Source: Proteiniphilum sp. UBA5267 (GTDB lineage: Bacteria > Bacteroidota > Bacteroidia > Bacteroidales > Dysgonomonadaceae). Taken from it: a stretch of 23,460 bases of DNA. The position numbers and the translations under genes are program-made. Positions 15,676-22,517 of the stretch are shown here, in pieces. The notes beneath the pieces are model-generated. The model ran no database searches, had not been told where the DNA came from, and saw only the letters and a program-made list of their open reading frames with translations. The DNA lies in assembly GCA_002411515.1 (NCBI GenBank), contig DHTF01000090.1:29268-52727 (forward strand). Direction: 5' to 3'. Numbering within the stretch: the first letter of the stretch is position 1; the number at the start of each line of letters is the position of its first letter.

Positions 15676-18120
15676 TTATCGGATGTTAGCGATGGAGATA
15701 ATGTCTGAAAAGACTCCTGCCGCGGTGACTGTTGCACCTGCACCATAGCCCTTGATGACCATCGGGTATTCGTTGTAGCGTTCGGTGGTGATCATGATGA
15801 TGTTGTTGCTTCCTTCAAGGTCGTAGAAAGGATGTCCCTGCTCCACTTCCCGCAGTCCCACTTCGCATGCACCCTTATCGTAAGAAGCCACAAAACGCAG
15901 TTTCTTGCCATCTTTCTCCAGTTCCTTCCTGCGTGCTTCGAAAGAAGCGTCGAGCTCAGAGATGGTCTGCCAGAATTCTTCGAGTGATCCGTCAAAATAT
16001 TTCTGGGGTACAAATAGCTTTTTAAGTACGTCGGACTGGTTCACGCGGGCTCCGGCTTCCCGGGAGAGAATCACCAGCTTGCGGGTTACATCGAGGCCAC
16101 TTAAATCGATGCGCGGATCGGGTTCGGCAAACTGCGCTTCCACAGCCATCCTGACTGCCTTGCTGAAAGGTATTTCCTCACTCAGTGTATTGAAGATGAA
16201 GTTCAGCGTTCCCGAGAGGACAGCTTCGAGCTTGACGATCCTGTCGCCCGAGTTGATCAACGAATTCATGGTGTTGATGATCGGGAGCCCTGCTCCTACA
16301 TTTGTTTCGAAAAGGAACTTCACGCCTGCCTTCCGGGCTGTTTCTTTCAGGTGACGATAGTTCTCATAGTCGGAGGAGGCAGCAATCTTGTTGGCCGTGA
16401 CCACGGAGATATTCCGGGCCATCAGCTCATCATAGAGTGCCGCAATGTGGGGGCTAGCGGTACAATCGACCACCACGGAATTGAAAATGTTCATCTTCAG
16501 GATCTCGTCGCGAATAAGCTCAGGTGAGCTCTTCATGCCGTTTGTCATCAGATTCTCAAAATATCCTTCGAGCGGCACCCCCTCGCGTGTGAAGAGGGCT
16601 TTTCGTCCGTTGGCAATTCCCACAATGTTGATCCTGAGTTTATTTTGTTCCTTGAGTGTGCTTTGTTGTTGCCTGATTTGTTCCAGCAGCTTTCCTCCCA
16701 CTGTTCCAATGCCAATGACAAAAAGGTTCAGTTCCTGGTAAGGCGACAGGAAGAAGGAGTCGTGGATGACGTTGAGCGATTTCTTCAGATCGGTGCGGGC
16801 AATCACACAGGAGATATTGGTTTCGCCTGCTCCCTGTGCGAGTGCAATCACGCTGATGCCGTTCCTTCCCAGTGCACCGAAAAACTTGCCGGCAATACCG
16901 GGCACGTGCTTCATGTTCTGTCCTACGATGGCGATGGTGGCCAGGTCATACTCGACCATGATCTCGTTGATGCTGCCCATGGCGATCTCGTGCGCGAACT
17001 CTTTGTTGAGTACTTTCTGCGACAACGCTGCGTCCTGTGAGCGGACACCGATAGAGGTACTGTTTTCGGAGGAAGCCTGGGAGACAATGAAAACGCTGAT
17101 GCCGTTGTCGGCCAATACCGAGAAAATGCGTTTGTTCACTCCGATGACACCCACCATACCCAGTCCTTGAATGGTAATCAGTGCCGTGTCGTTGATGGAG
17201 GAGATACCCTTGATGATCTTTCCGTTGCGGGTGGGCTTGATATCGCGTATCAGTGTTCCCCTCTCCTCCGGGTGAAAGGTATTTCTGACATATATGGGGA
17301 TATTCTTGTGATAAACGGGGAAGATGGTGGGTGGATAGATCACTTTCGCCCCGAAGTTGGAAAGTTCAATGGCCTCGGTGAAAGACAACTCGTCAATTAC
17401 ATACGCAGAATTGATGATTTTCGGGTCGGCCGTCATGAACCCGTTCACATCGGTCCATATCTCCAGTACCTTGGCATCGAGTGCTGCGGCAATGATGGCA
17501 GCGGTGTAGTCTGATCCGCCGCGACCCAGGTTGGTAATGTCGTTGTTCTCACAACTCGATGAGATGAAGCCCGGCACGACAGCTACCTGGGGTGGTGGCA
17601 TCTCGGAAAAAGTTTCCTTTATCTGTTCATTGGAACGTGCCAGATCGGGGATGTGGCTTCTGAATTGTTTGTTTGTCTTGATGAATTGGGTGGCGTCATA
17701 CAACTGGGCGCCTGTGATCACCTTGCTGATGATGAACGAGGAGAGCCGTTCGCCGTAACTCACAATCTTATCGGATGTCTTTTGGGAGAGATCGCCTATG
17801 AGAAATACGCCGCGCAGAATATTGCGCAGGTCATCGAACAACTGTTGTGTTTTTTGCACCACCTCCTGTTTGTCAGCAGGAGAGGAGATCATCTTCTCAA
17901 TGATCTCCTCGTGGCGGGCAATGATTTCGTCCAGCAGCGGTTTATACCCTGAGTTGTTGTTGCGCGCAAAATCGGCTGCCAGCAGAAGACGATCTGTGAC
18001 ACCGTTCAGTGCTGAAACAACTACGATCACGGGATCCTGTTCATTTTCAACTATGCTCTTCACCAACTGTAGACTTTCGGGACTTCCCACGGAGGTACCT
18101 CCGAATTTCATCACTTTCAT
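15676..18120 (-). CDS. thrA: Bifunctional aspartokinase I / homoserine dehydrogenase I
   Basis: Cytoplasmic two-domain enzyme of 814 aa. The N-terminal kinase phosphorylates aspartate and the C-terminal NAD(P)-dependent dehydrogenase reduces aspartate semialdehyde to homoserine. The start is the ATG at 18118-18120 (MKVMKFGGTSVGSPESL); a longer frame extends upstream into leader RNA and is rejected. The kinase has KFGGTSVG at residues 5-12, GRGGSDYTAAIIAAAL, and EIWTDVNGFMTADPK. Tandem ACT regulatory domains lie in the middle (ALITIQGLGMVGVIGV; IAIVGQNMKHVPGIAGK), consistent with feedback by threonine. The dehydrogenase begins with FVIGIGTVGGKLLEQI (first glycine of the nucleotide loop about 470) and includes TANKIAAS and LSGTLNFIFNTLSE. 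The intermediate aspartate-semialdehyde dehydrogenase gene is not here. First gene of the threonine operon. Confidence 0.97.
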   Translation of the reverse strand: MKVMKFGGTSVGSPESLQLVKSIVENEQDPVIVVVSALNGVTDRLLLAADFARNNNSGYKPLLDEIIARHEEIIEKMISSPADKQEVVQKTQQLFDDLRNILRGVFLIGDLSQKTSDKIVSYGERLSSFIISKVITGAQLYDATQFIKTNKQFRSHIPDLARSNEQIKETFSEMPPPQVAVVPGFISSSCENNDITNLGRGGSDYTAAIIAAALDAKVLEIWTDVNGFMTADPKIINSAYVIDELSFTEAIELSNFGAKVIYPPTIFPVYHKNIPIYVRNTFHPEERGTLIRDIKPTRNGKIIKGISSINDTALITIQGLGMVGVIGVNKRIFSVLADNGISVFIVSQASSENSTSIGVRSQDAALSQKVLNKEFAHEIAMGSINEIMVEYDLATIAIVGQNMKHVPGIAGKFFGALGRNGISVIALAQGAGETNISCVIARTDLKKSLNVIHDSFFLSPYQELNLFVIGIGTVGGKLLEQIRQQQSTLKEQNKLRINIVGIANGRKALFTREGVPLEGYFENLMTNGMKSSPELIRDEILKMNIFNSVVVDCTASPHIAALYDELMARNISVVTANKIAASSDYENYRHLKETARKAGVKFLFETNVGAGLPIINTMNSLINSGDRIVKLEAVLSGTLNFIFNTLSEEIPFSKAVRMAVEAQFAEPDPRIDLSGLDVTRKLVILSREAGARVNQSDVLKKLFVPQKYFDGSLEEFWQTISELDASFEARRKELEKDGKKLRFVASYDKGACEVGLREVEQGHPFYDLEGSNNIIMITTERYNEYPMVIKGYGAGATVTAAGVFSDIISIANIR

Positions 18121-18138
18121 CGTGTATGAATATTTTTT

Positions 18139-18261
18139 ACCATCCTGTGGACGGTGTGTAATAAGAAATGTGAATTGTAGGTCGCAAACCGGTCGGTTTG
18201 CAAAAGGCAAGCAACGCTGCCGTGCGGATGTGAAAATTTACATAACCCCCCAAGGGGTCAT
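18139..18261 (-). promoter_or_regulatory. Structured thr leader RNA with four hairpins (putative attenuator)
   Basis: Four inverted repeats fall between the leader peptide and thrA, in transcript order. (1) 18254-18261 with 18242-18249, AUGACCCC/GGGGUUAU around UUGG, formed by the last Thr-Pro-Trp-Gly-Val codons. (2) 18206-18221, GGCAGC/GCUUGCC with one bulged U, directly followed by UUUU. (3) 18184-18201, GCAAACC/GGUUUGC, perfect, loop GACC. (4) 18139-18155, ACCGUCC/GGAUGGU, loop ACA, whose G-U pair forms only in minus-strand RNA, ending 18 nt before the thrA ATG. None is a textbook strong terminator; hairpin 2 with UUUU is nearest. Hairpin 4 could control ribosome access. The arrangement is compatible with attenuation, but the mutually exclusive pairing has not been demonstrated. 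Confidence 0.5.
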
Positions 18262-18312
18262 GGTCATAGTAGTGGTGAAGTATGTTGAATACAATTTCTG
18301 CATTTCGAACAT
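18238..18312 (-). CDS. Threonine-rich leader peptide (thrL-like)
   Basis: Short ORF of 21-24 codons just upstream of thrA. From the inner ATG (18301-18303) the peptide begins MQKLYSTYFTTTMTMT and ends PWGVM, stopping at TAA 18238-18240; an in-frame ATG at 18310-18312 would add three residues. Six of 21 residues are Thr, including three consecutive Thr codons, and three of the remaining residues after the start are Met. It begins 15-30 nt after the start site predicted from the TATCTTTG box. It is followed by several hairpins and then the first threonine-biosynthesis gene. This is the architecture of the enterobacterial thrL attenuator, although the peptide is not homologous to E. coli ThrL. 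Ribosome stalling at the Thr run during threonine starvation is the inferred sensor. Expression is unproven. Confidence 0.62.
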   Translation of the reverse strand: MFEMQKLYSTYFTTTMTMTPWGVM

Positions 18313-18331
18313 ATGTGATGTAAATTTGATG

Positions 18332-18339
18332 CAAAGATA
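18332..18339 (-). promoter_or_regulatory. -7 promoter box of the threonine operon
   Basis: The minus strand reads TATCTTTG, an exact fit to TAnnTTTG. A TTTC about 19 nt upstream approximates the -33 TTTG. Transcription would begin near 18325, leaving a leader of about 205 nt before thrA. That is far longer than the leaders of the other genes here and large enough to hold the Thr-rich peptide and hairpins. Confidence 0.55.
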
Positions 18340-18613
18340 GCGGAATAATTGATAAAATGAAATTATCACGAGGTAAAATTTATATTTTCGAATAAAACAG
18401 CATACACGAAGATTCGGCTCGTCGCATCCATATCCCTTTTAATAACGGGTTTTTTAAAACTTTTTTTTGTGATTATTCTTTTGATTATCTGGATGCCAAG
18501 AGAAAGATGCCAACCCATCATCATCATTATTGATAAATGCATGCGAACCTTCCTCATTGGTTACAAACAAAATAAAAGTGTTCTATCTGGGGGTTAATTT
18601 GTTTCGGATGTGC
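18340..18613. other. AT-rich intergenic region between divergent thr operon and GH123 gene
   Basis: About 270 bp with no convincing gene. It is AT-rich with homopolymer runs (T6, T8). An 8-nt direct repeat GATGCCAA occurs at 18492-18499 and 18506-18513 (14-bp period), a possible regulator site. A 63-codon minus-strand frame (18366-18557) contains a run of four Met codons but shows no recognisable protein, no adjacent promoter and no conserved context, so it is not called. Confidence 0.5.
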
Positions 18614-18621
18614 TATATTTG
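18614..18621 (+). promoter_or_regulatory. -7 promoter box for the GH123-like gene
   Basis: TATATTTG fits TAnnTTTG. Transcription would start near 18627, at or after the first possible ATG (18627), so the second in-frame ATG at 18645 is the likelier start codon. No good -33 element is seen, which may mean activator dependence. Confidence 0.45.
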
Positions 18622-18644
18622 TAATCATGTTAAAATCTGTTTCT

Positions 18645-20423
18645 ATGATAAATTACAAACCTTTTATTATGCAGTTGACTGCATTTCTTGTACTGGGTAT
18701 GGCCATCATGAGTTTTACTTCCTGTGTGGACAAGAGGCCAAAAAAAGAGTTCATCACATTCGAAGAAATGCAGGACCCGACGGGTGACACACTGTCGGAT
18801 TGGTCCAATGTACCTTCGGGTTTACAGGCTTCGTTCATCACCATTGATGAGAGAATACCCAAATCAGTGGCACCTGAAGTAGCCATCGGAAAGAGCATAA
18901 AAGTGACCGGCTGGAAAGGAGAGAGCCTGTCGGCTCAGTTGCTCTTATGGTCTGCGAAAGAGGTAAATCAGGTAGAAATGGAATTTGATGAATTCAGATC
19001 GGATGCAGCACTGCTGCCTGCATCGGTTGCACAGGCTCGATTCGTACGTTACGTGATGACGGATGAGTTTGCTTCGGGTTGTGGACACCGGAAGCCGGAA
19101 GATTTTGCAGCATCACTTTCAGCCGATATGCTCGATAACCTGGATCACTTTAATATGGAGGCCAAAACTGCAAGGCCAGTCTGGCTCACTTTTAAAATTC
19201 CTTCTGATGCGGCTGCAGGGACATACAAAGGAAAACTGAATCTCTATGCCGAAAGAGTTTTCGCAGAAGATTTTGAGATTGAAATTGAGGTGGTGGACAG
19301 GGTGCTGCCTAAACCGTCGGAATGGGCTTATCATCTTGACCTGTGGCAACATCCTTCTGCCGTAGCGAGGGTACATAATCTGGAAATGTGGAGTGATGCA
19401 CATTTTGAGAAGATGAAACCGCTGATGAAAATGCTGGCCAATGCCGGTCAAAAAGTGATTACGGCTACCTTGAACATCGATCCATGGAATAATCAATCTT
19501 TTGATGCATATGCCGATATGATCATATGGACCAAAAACAAGGATCAGAGCTGGAGTTTCGATTATACCATTTTCGACCGCTGGGTGGAGTTTATGGTGGA
19601 TATGGGCATCGATAAAATGATCAACTGTTACTCATTGCTCACCTGGAACAACAAGCTCCATTATAACGACATGGAAAAAGGGGAGCTGGTTACCCTGGAG
19701 CTGAAAGCACAGTCGGATGAATATGCTGCGCTTTGGGGTATATTCCTGGAGGATTTTACACGACATCTGAAGCAGAAAGGATGGCTGGAAATAACCAATA
19801 TCGCGATGGATGAACGTGCTCCGGAAGATATGCAGGCTGCTATGAGGGTATTAGAGCGTGCAGCTCCGGAGCTGGGGATATCACTTGCCGACAACCATAA
19901 AAGCTATAAAGCATATCCCGAGATCAAAGATATCAGTGTGGGAGCGCGCAGTGCGGTTGACCGGGAAGATATTGCGGCCCGCAGATCCAGAGGGTTGGTG
20001 ACCACCTGGTATGTGTGTTGTGGTGACCCCTTTGCCAACATGTTTACCTTTTCTGCCCCTGCTGAGGCGGTCTATGCAGCTTGGCACACGGTTGCGGCCG
20101 ACCTCGATGGCATGCTCCGCTGGGCCTATAACTCGTGGGTGGAGAACCCGCTGACCGATTCTCGTTTCAGAACATGGCCCGCTGGTGATACCTACATGGT
20201 CTATCCCGATGCACGGAGCTCCATCCGCTTTGAGCGGCTTATTGAAGGAATCCAGGATGCCGAAAAGATTCGCATATTGCGCAATCACTACAGGGAAATG
20301 AACAGCCCCGAATCACTGGCAAAGCTACAGGAGCTGGAAGAGGCAATTGCCTTCTTTGATACGCTGGAGCCCGCTCCCGACTGGCAGGAAAGGCTCAACG
20401 CTGCCAAAAAGTTGCTGAATTAA
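18645..20423 (+). CDS. GH123-family (former DUF4091) glycosidase lipoprotein, putative beta-N-acetylgalactosaminidase
   Basis: Predicted exported glycosidase of 592 aa. The ATG at 18645 gives a lipoprotein signal (MINYKPFIMQLTAFLVLGMA, ending IMSFTSC), so it should be tethered to a membrane, in Bacteroidetes often the outer membrane. An N-terminal beta-sandwich (about residues 60-220; SAQLLLWSAKEVNQVEMEF, FKIPSDAAAGTYKGKLNLYA) precedes a TIM-barrel-like catalytic domain. The Asp-Glu pair in NIAMDERAPEDM (D389/E390) matches the adjacent DE used by GH123 enzymes in substrate-assisted hydrolysis of beta-GalNAc. The C-terminal block YPDARSSIRFERLIEGIQDAEK is typical of the family. It converges on two sulfatase genes, suggesting a sulfated GalNAc-containing glycan. 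The substrate is inferred; family confidence is good. Confidence 0.8.
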   Translation: MINYKPFIMQLTAFLVLGMAIMSFTSCVDKRPKKEFITFEEMQDPTGDTLSDWSNVPSGLQASFITIDERIPKSVAPEVAIGKSIKVTGWKGESLSAQLLLWSAKEVNQVEMEFDEFRSDAALLPASVAQARFVRYVMTDEFASGCGHRKPEDFAASLSADMLDNLDHFNMEAKTARPVWLTFKIPSDAAAGTYKGKLNLYAERVFAEDFEIEIEVVDRVLPKPSEWAYHLDLWQHPSAVARVHNLEMWSDAHFEKMKPLMKMLANAGQKVITATLNIDPWNNQSFDAYADMIIWTKNKDQSWSFDYTIFDRWVEFMVDMGIDKMINCYSLLTWNNKLHYNDMEKGELVTLELKAQSDEYAALWGIFLEDFTRHLKQKGWLEITNIAMDERAPEDMQAAMRVLERAAPELGISLADNHKSYKAYPEIKDISVGARSAVDREDIAARRSRGLVTTWYVCCGDPFANMFTFSAPAEAVYAAWHTVAADLDGMLRWAYNSWVENPLTDSRFRTWPAGDTYMVYPDARSSIRFERLIEGIQDAEKIRILRNHYREMNSPESLAKLQELEEAIAFFDTLEPAPDWQERLNAAKKLLN

Positions 20424-20436
20424 ACTCTTCGATTGC

Positions 20437-20452
20437 CCCCAGGATTCTGGGG
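20437..20452 (+). other. Small GC-rich hairpin after the GH123 gene
   Basis: CCCCAG (20437-20442) and CTGGGG (20447-20452) pair around GATT, 13 nt after the stop codon. No U-run follows. It precedes the stronger terminator and may add 3'-end protection. Confidence 0.35.
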
Positions 20453-20475
20453 TGGGTATTGTTTATAGCATGTAA

Positions 20476-20520
20476 AGGGTTACCGGCTTCACCGGTAACC
20501 CTGTTTATTTTGATTTATTT
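20476..20520 (+). terminator. Rho-independent terminator downstream of the GH123 gene
   Basis: A perfect 11-bp stem, AGGGTTACCGG (20476-20486) with CCGGTAACCCT (20492-20502), loop CTTCA, is followed on the plus strand by the T-rich GTTTATTTTGATTTATTT. It also begins 12 nt past the stop of the minus-strand sulfatase gene, so it may act for both convergent units, although the minus-strand side has no U-run. Confidence 0.8.
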
Positions 20521-21153
20521 GGCACTCTGCTGATCCAGGTATTTCTGTAAGTACTTCTCGTTTAGTACATCGCTATCGCCATAATAGTTTCGGACTTCCT
20601 CCAGCTTGGTATGCATCATTTCCTGTACCGCTGCATATTCCGGATGTTCATACACGTTCCGCATCTCCATCGGGTCAGTCTTCAGATCATACAGCTCCCA
20701 CTCATCTACATCGTAATAGAAGTGAATCAGCTTATAGCGATCTGTGGAAATGCCATCGAGATGGATCTTCCCTATCATCGCCGTCTGGTATCCATTTGCC
20801 TGCAACAGTTTTGGAAAGTTGGGCTGATTCCAGTCGAAGGGTTGTCGGTTGTCCACTTTTCCGTTCACAAAACTATGTTTTCCAGTAAGAAGTACTGCCC
20901 TGCTGGGTGCGCTGATGGAGTTAGTGACGGTGGAACGGGTGAACAGGGCCCCCTCCTCCGCCAGCCGGTCGATGTGGGGTGTTTGGTTTAATCCGTGTCC
21001 GTAAGCGCTGATCGCTTGGTAGGCGTGGTCATCGCTCATGATGTAGATAATATTGGGGCGTTGCTCTTTTTTCTCCTGATTCTGGCAGGATGCAAACAGG
21101 GCGCTTGAACTTACACCCAATAAAGTTGCGGTGGTGATAAAATGGGCCTTCAT
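20515..21153 (-). pseudogene. S-type sulfatase with large in-frame internal deletion
   Basis: An intact 212-codon frame encodes only the two ends of a sulfatase. The ATG at 21151-21153 opens a lipoprotein signal (MKAHFITTATLLGVSSSALF, lipobox ending ASC). Residues about 30-130 are a normal sulfatase N-terminus: RPNIIYIMSDDHAYQAISAYG with the metal-binding DD, then SAPSRAVLLTGKHS, the S-type formylglycine motif, then MIGKIHLDG. Immediately after (about 20749-20760) the sequence jumps to a sulfatase C-terminus, STDRYKLIHFYYDVDEWELYDLKTDP. Relatives are usually around 500 aa, so roughly 300 residues appear missing, including the central catalytic lysine/histidines and the late Asp-Asn metal ligands. 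A working hydrolase is unlikely. It is 37 nt downstream of the second sulfatase gene. A natural deletion and an assembly collapse are both possible. Confidence 0.75.
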
Positions 21154-21190
21154 GTGGTTAAATTACATCTCTTGTTTGGAATATTTCTTT

Positions 21191-22478
21191 TCAGAATAAA
21201 GGCCAGTCGGGATGATCGGTTCTGGCCGCTTTCATCATTTCTTTCAGTTCGGTTGCTTTCAATGGGAAAAGGGCGATCAGGTTGTGATTCTCCGAAGGGT
21301 CGGAAGCAAGATTATACAGTTCGAACCTTCCTCCCTTGCGGACATCGAGGTGGAGCAATTTCCAGTCACCCTGGATGATAGCCTGGCGGCCTCCCTGTTC
21401 CTGAAATTCAAAGTAAAAATAATCGTGTTTCTTTTGACCTTTTTCCCCCATTATTGTAGGGAGAACGCTGATGCCATCTGTACCTGTGGGTGCTTTCTGC
21501 TTCAGTAACTGGGCAAATGTGGGTAAGTAATCCCAGAATGCGAAAGGAAAGCTGTTTTCTCTCCCGGCCGGCACTTTTTTCTGCCATGAGATGATGGTCG
21601 GCACGCGGATTCCTCCTTCGTACAGGTCACGCTTATAACCGCGACAGATGCCGTTGCTATTAAAGAAATCAGGGTCACCACCCCCTTCAAAGTGCGGGCC
21701 GTTATCGCTGGTGAAGATGATCAGCGTATTTTCGTACACGCCTGTTTCTTTGAGTTTATCGATGATCTGACCCACATAGAGATCGATTCGTTTGACCATG
21801 GAGGCATGTGTGGCGTGTGGATATTCTTGCGACATATACCCTCCTTTTCTGAAATGAGGACCGGAATCGACACCCTTGTACGGTATTTCTTCAAAACGCC
21901 CTCTGAGTTGCCGGATGATGGAGTCTTCGGGTACCACCAATTCAGCATGGGGTAATACCATCGGCACATAAAGGAAGAAGGGACTGTTGCTATGGTTATC
22001 AATAAATTCGAGTGCTCTTGACTGAATCAGATCCTGTACATAAGTGCCGAACTGGCCGTTTCTATTTTCGGGGAGCTCTATCTTTGTCTGGTTGTGCCAC
22101 AGGTGGTCGGGGTAATAATTGTGAGCCATACGCTGACAGTTGTAGCCGAAAAAGTCGTCTACGTCCTGGTTGTTCGGGTCCCCCGTCGAGCCGGGTTGTC
22201 CGAGTCCCCATTTTCCAAAGGCGCCGGTGACATACCCTGCATTTTTGAATAGCTGGAACAACGTGAAGGTTTTAGCGGGGAGCGGATACTGACCTTCCGG
22301 CTCCATCTCTTTGTTGCCGCGGACGGGGGTGTGTCTGGAATTTCTCCTGGCCATAACAACTCAGGTCTCCATAGCCCAAATCATCGGCCACGATCAATAC
22401 CACATTGGGCCTTTGTTGTGCAAAGAGCGGTGTGAATGCTGCAAGGGTAAATCCGGCAGCCATGCTGGTCAGCTTCAT
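21191..22478 (-). pseudogene. Arylsulfatase A-like gene, deletion/frameshift removing the active-site motif
   Basis: The 5' part from ATG 22476-22478 gives a signal peptide ([20 protein letters not shown]) and the sulfatase start [21 protein letters not shown], then QEKFQT. At about 22330-22336 the reading moves to another frame that continues [20 protein letters not shown] to the TGA at 21191-21193. This second part carries the remaining sulfatase: GAFGKWGLGQPGS, PFFLYVPMVLPHAELVVPED, TSDNGPHFEGGGDPDFF and QGDWKLLHLD. In relatives the two parts are separated by about 35-40 residues containing NIDRLA and the C/S-x-P-x-R formylglycine motif. That segment is absent here and the join is out of frame, so neither product can be an active sulfatase. 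It lies between the phosphatase gene (39 nt) and the S-type sulfatase gene (37 nt), in one apparent operon. Confidence 0.8.
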
Positions 22479-22517
22479 ATCCTGTTTCTTTACTGAGAGT
22501 TAAATTCCCATCTTTTA

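Noticed and set aside
18137..18334. 65-codon minus-strand frame across the thr leader
   Set aside because: Its start lies in the predicted -7 box, so it would not be on the thr transcript. It overlaps the Thr-rich leader ORF in another frame and has no Thr or Ile bias.
18436..18456. Terminator-like CCC...GGG followed by T6 on the plus strand
   Set aside because: The stem has only three GC pairs plus mismatches, and no plus-strand gene lies upstream to terminate.
18366..18557. 63-codon minus-strand frame with a run of four Met codons
   Set aside because: Considered as an upstream leader peptide, but it lies upstream of the predicted thr promoter, lacks its own promoter box and has no recognisable features.
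22159..22359. 66-codon minus-strand frame at the sulfatase junction
   Set aside because: It is the third frame over the broken sulfatase gene and shows no sulfatase similarity.
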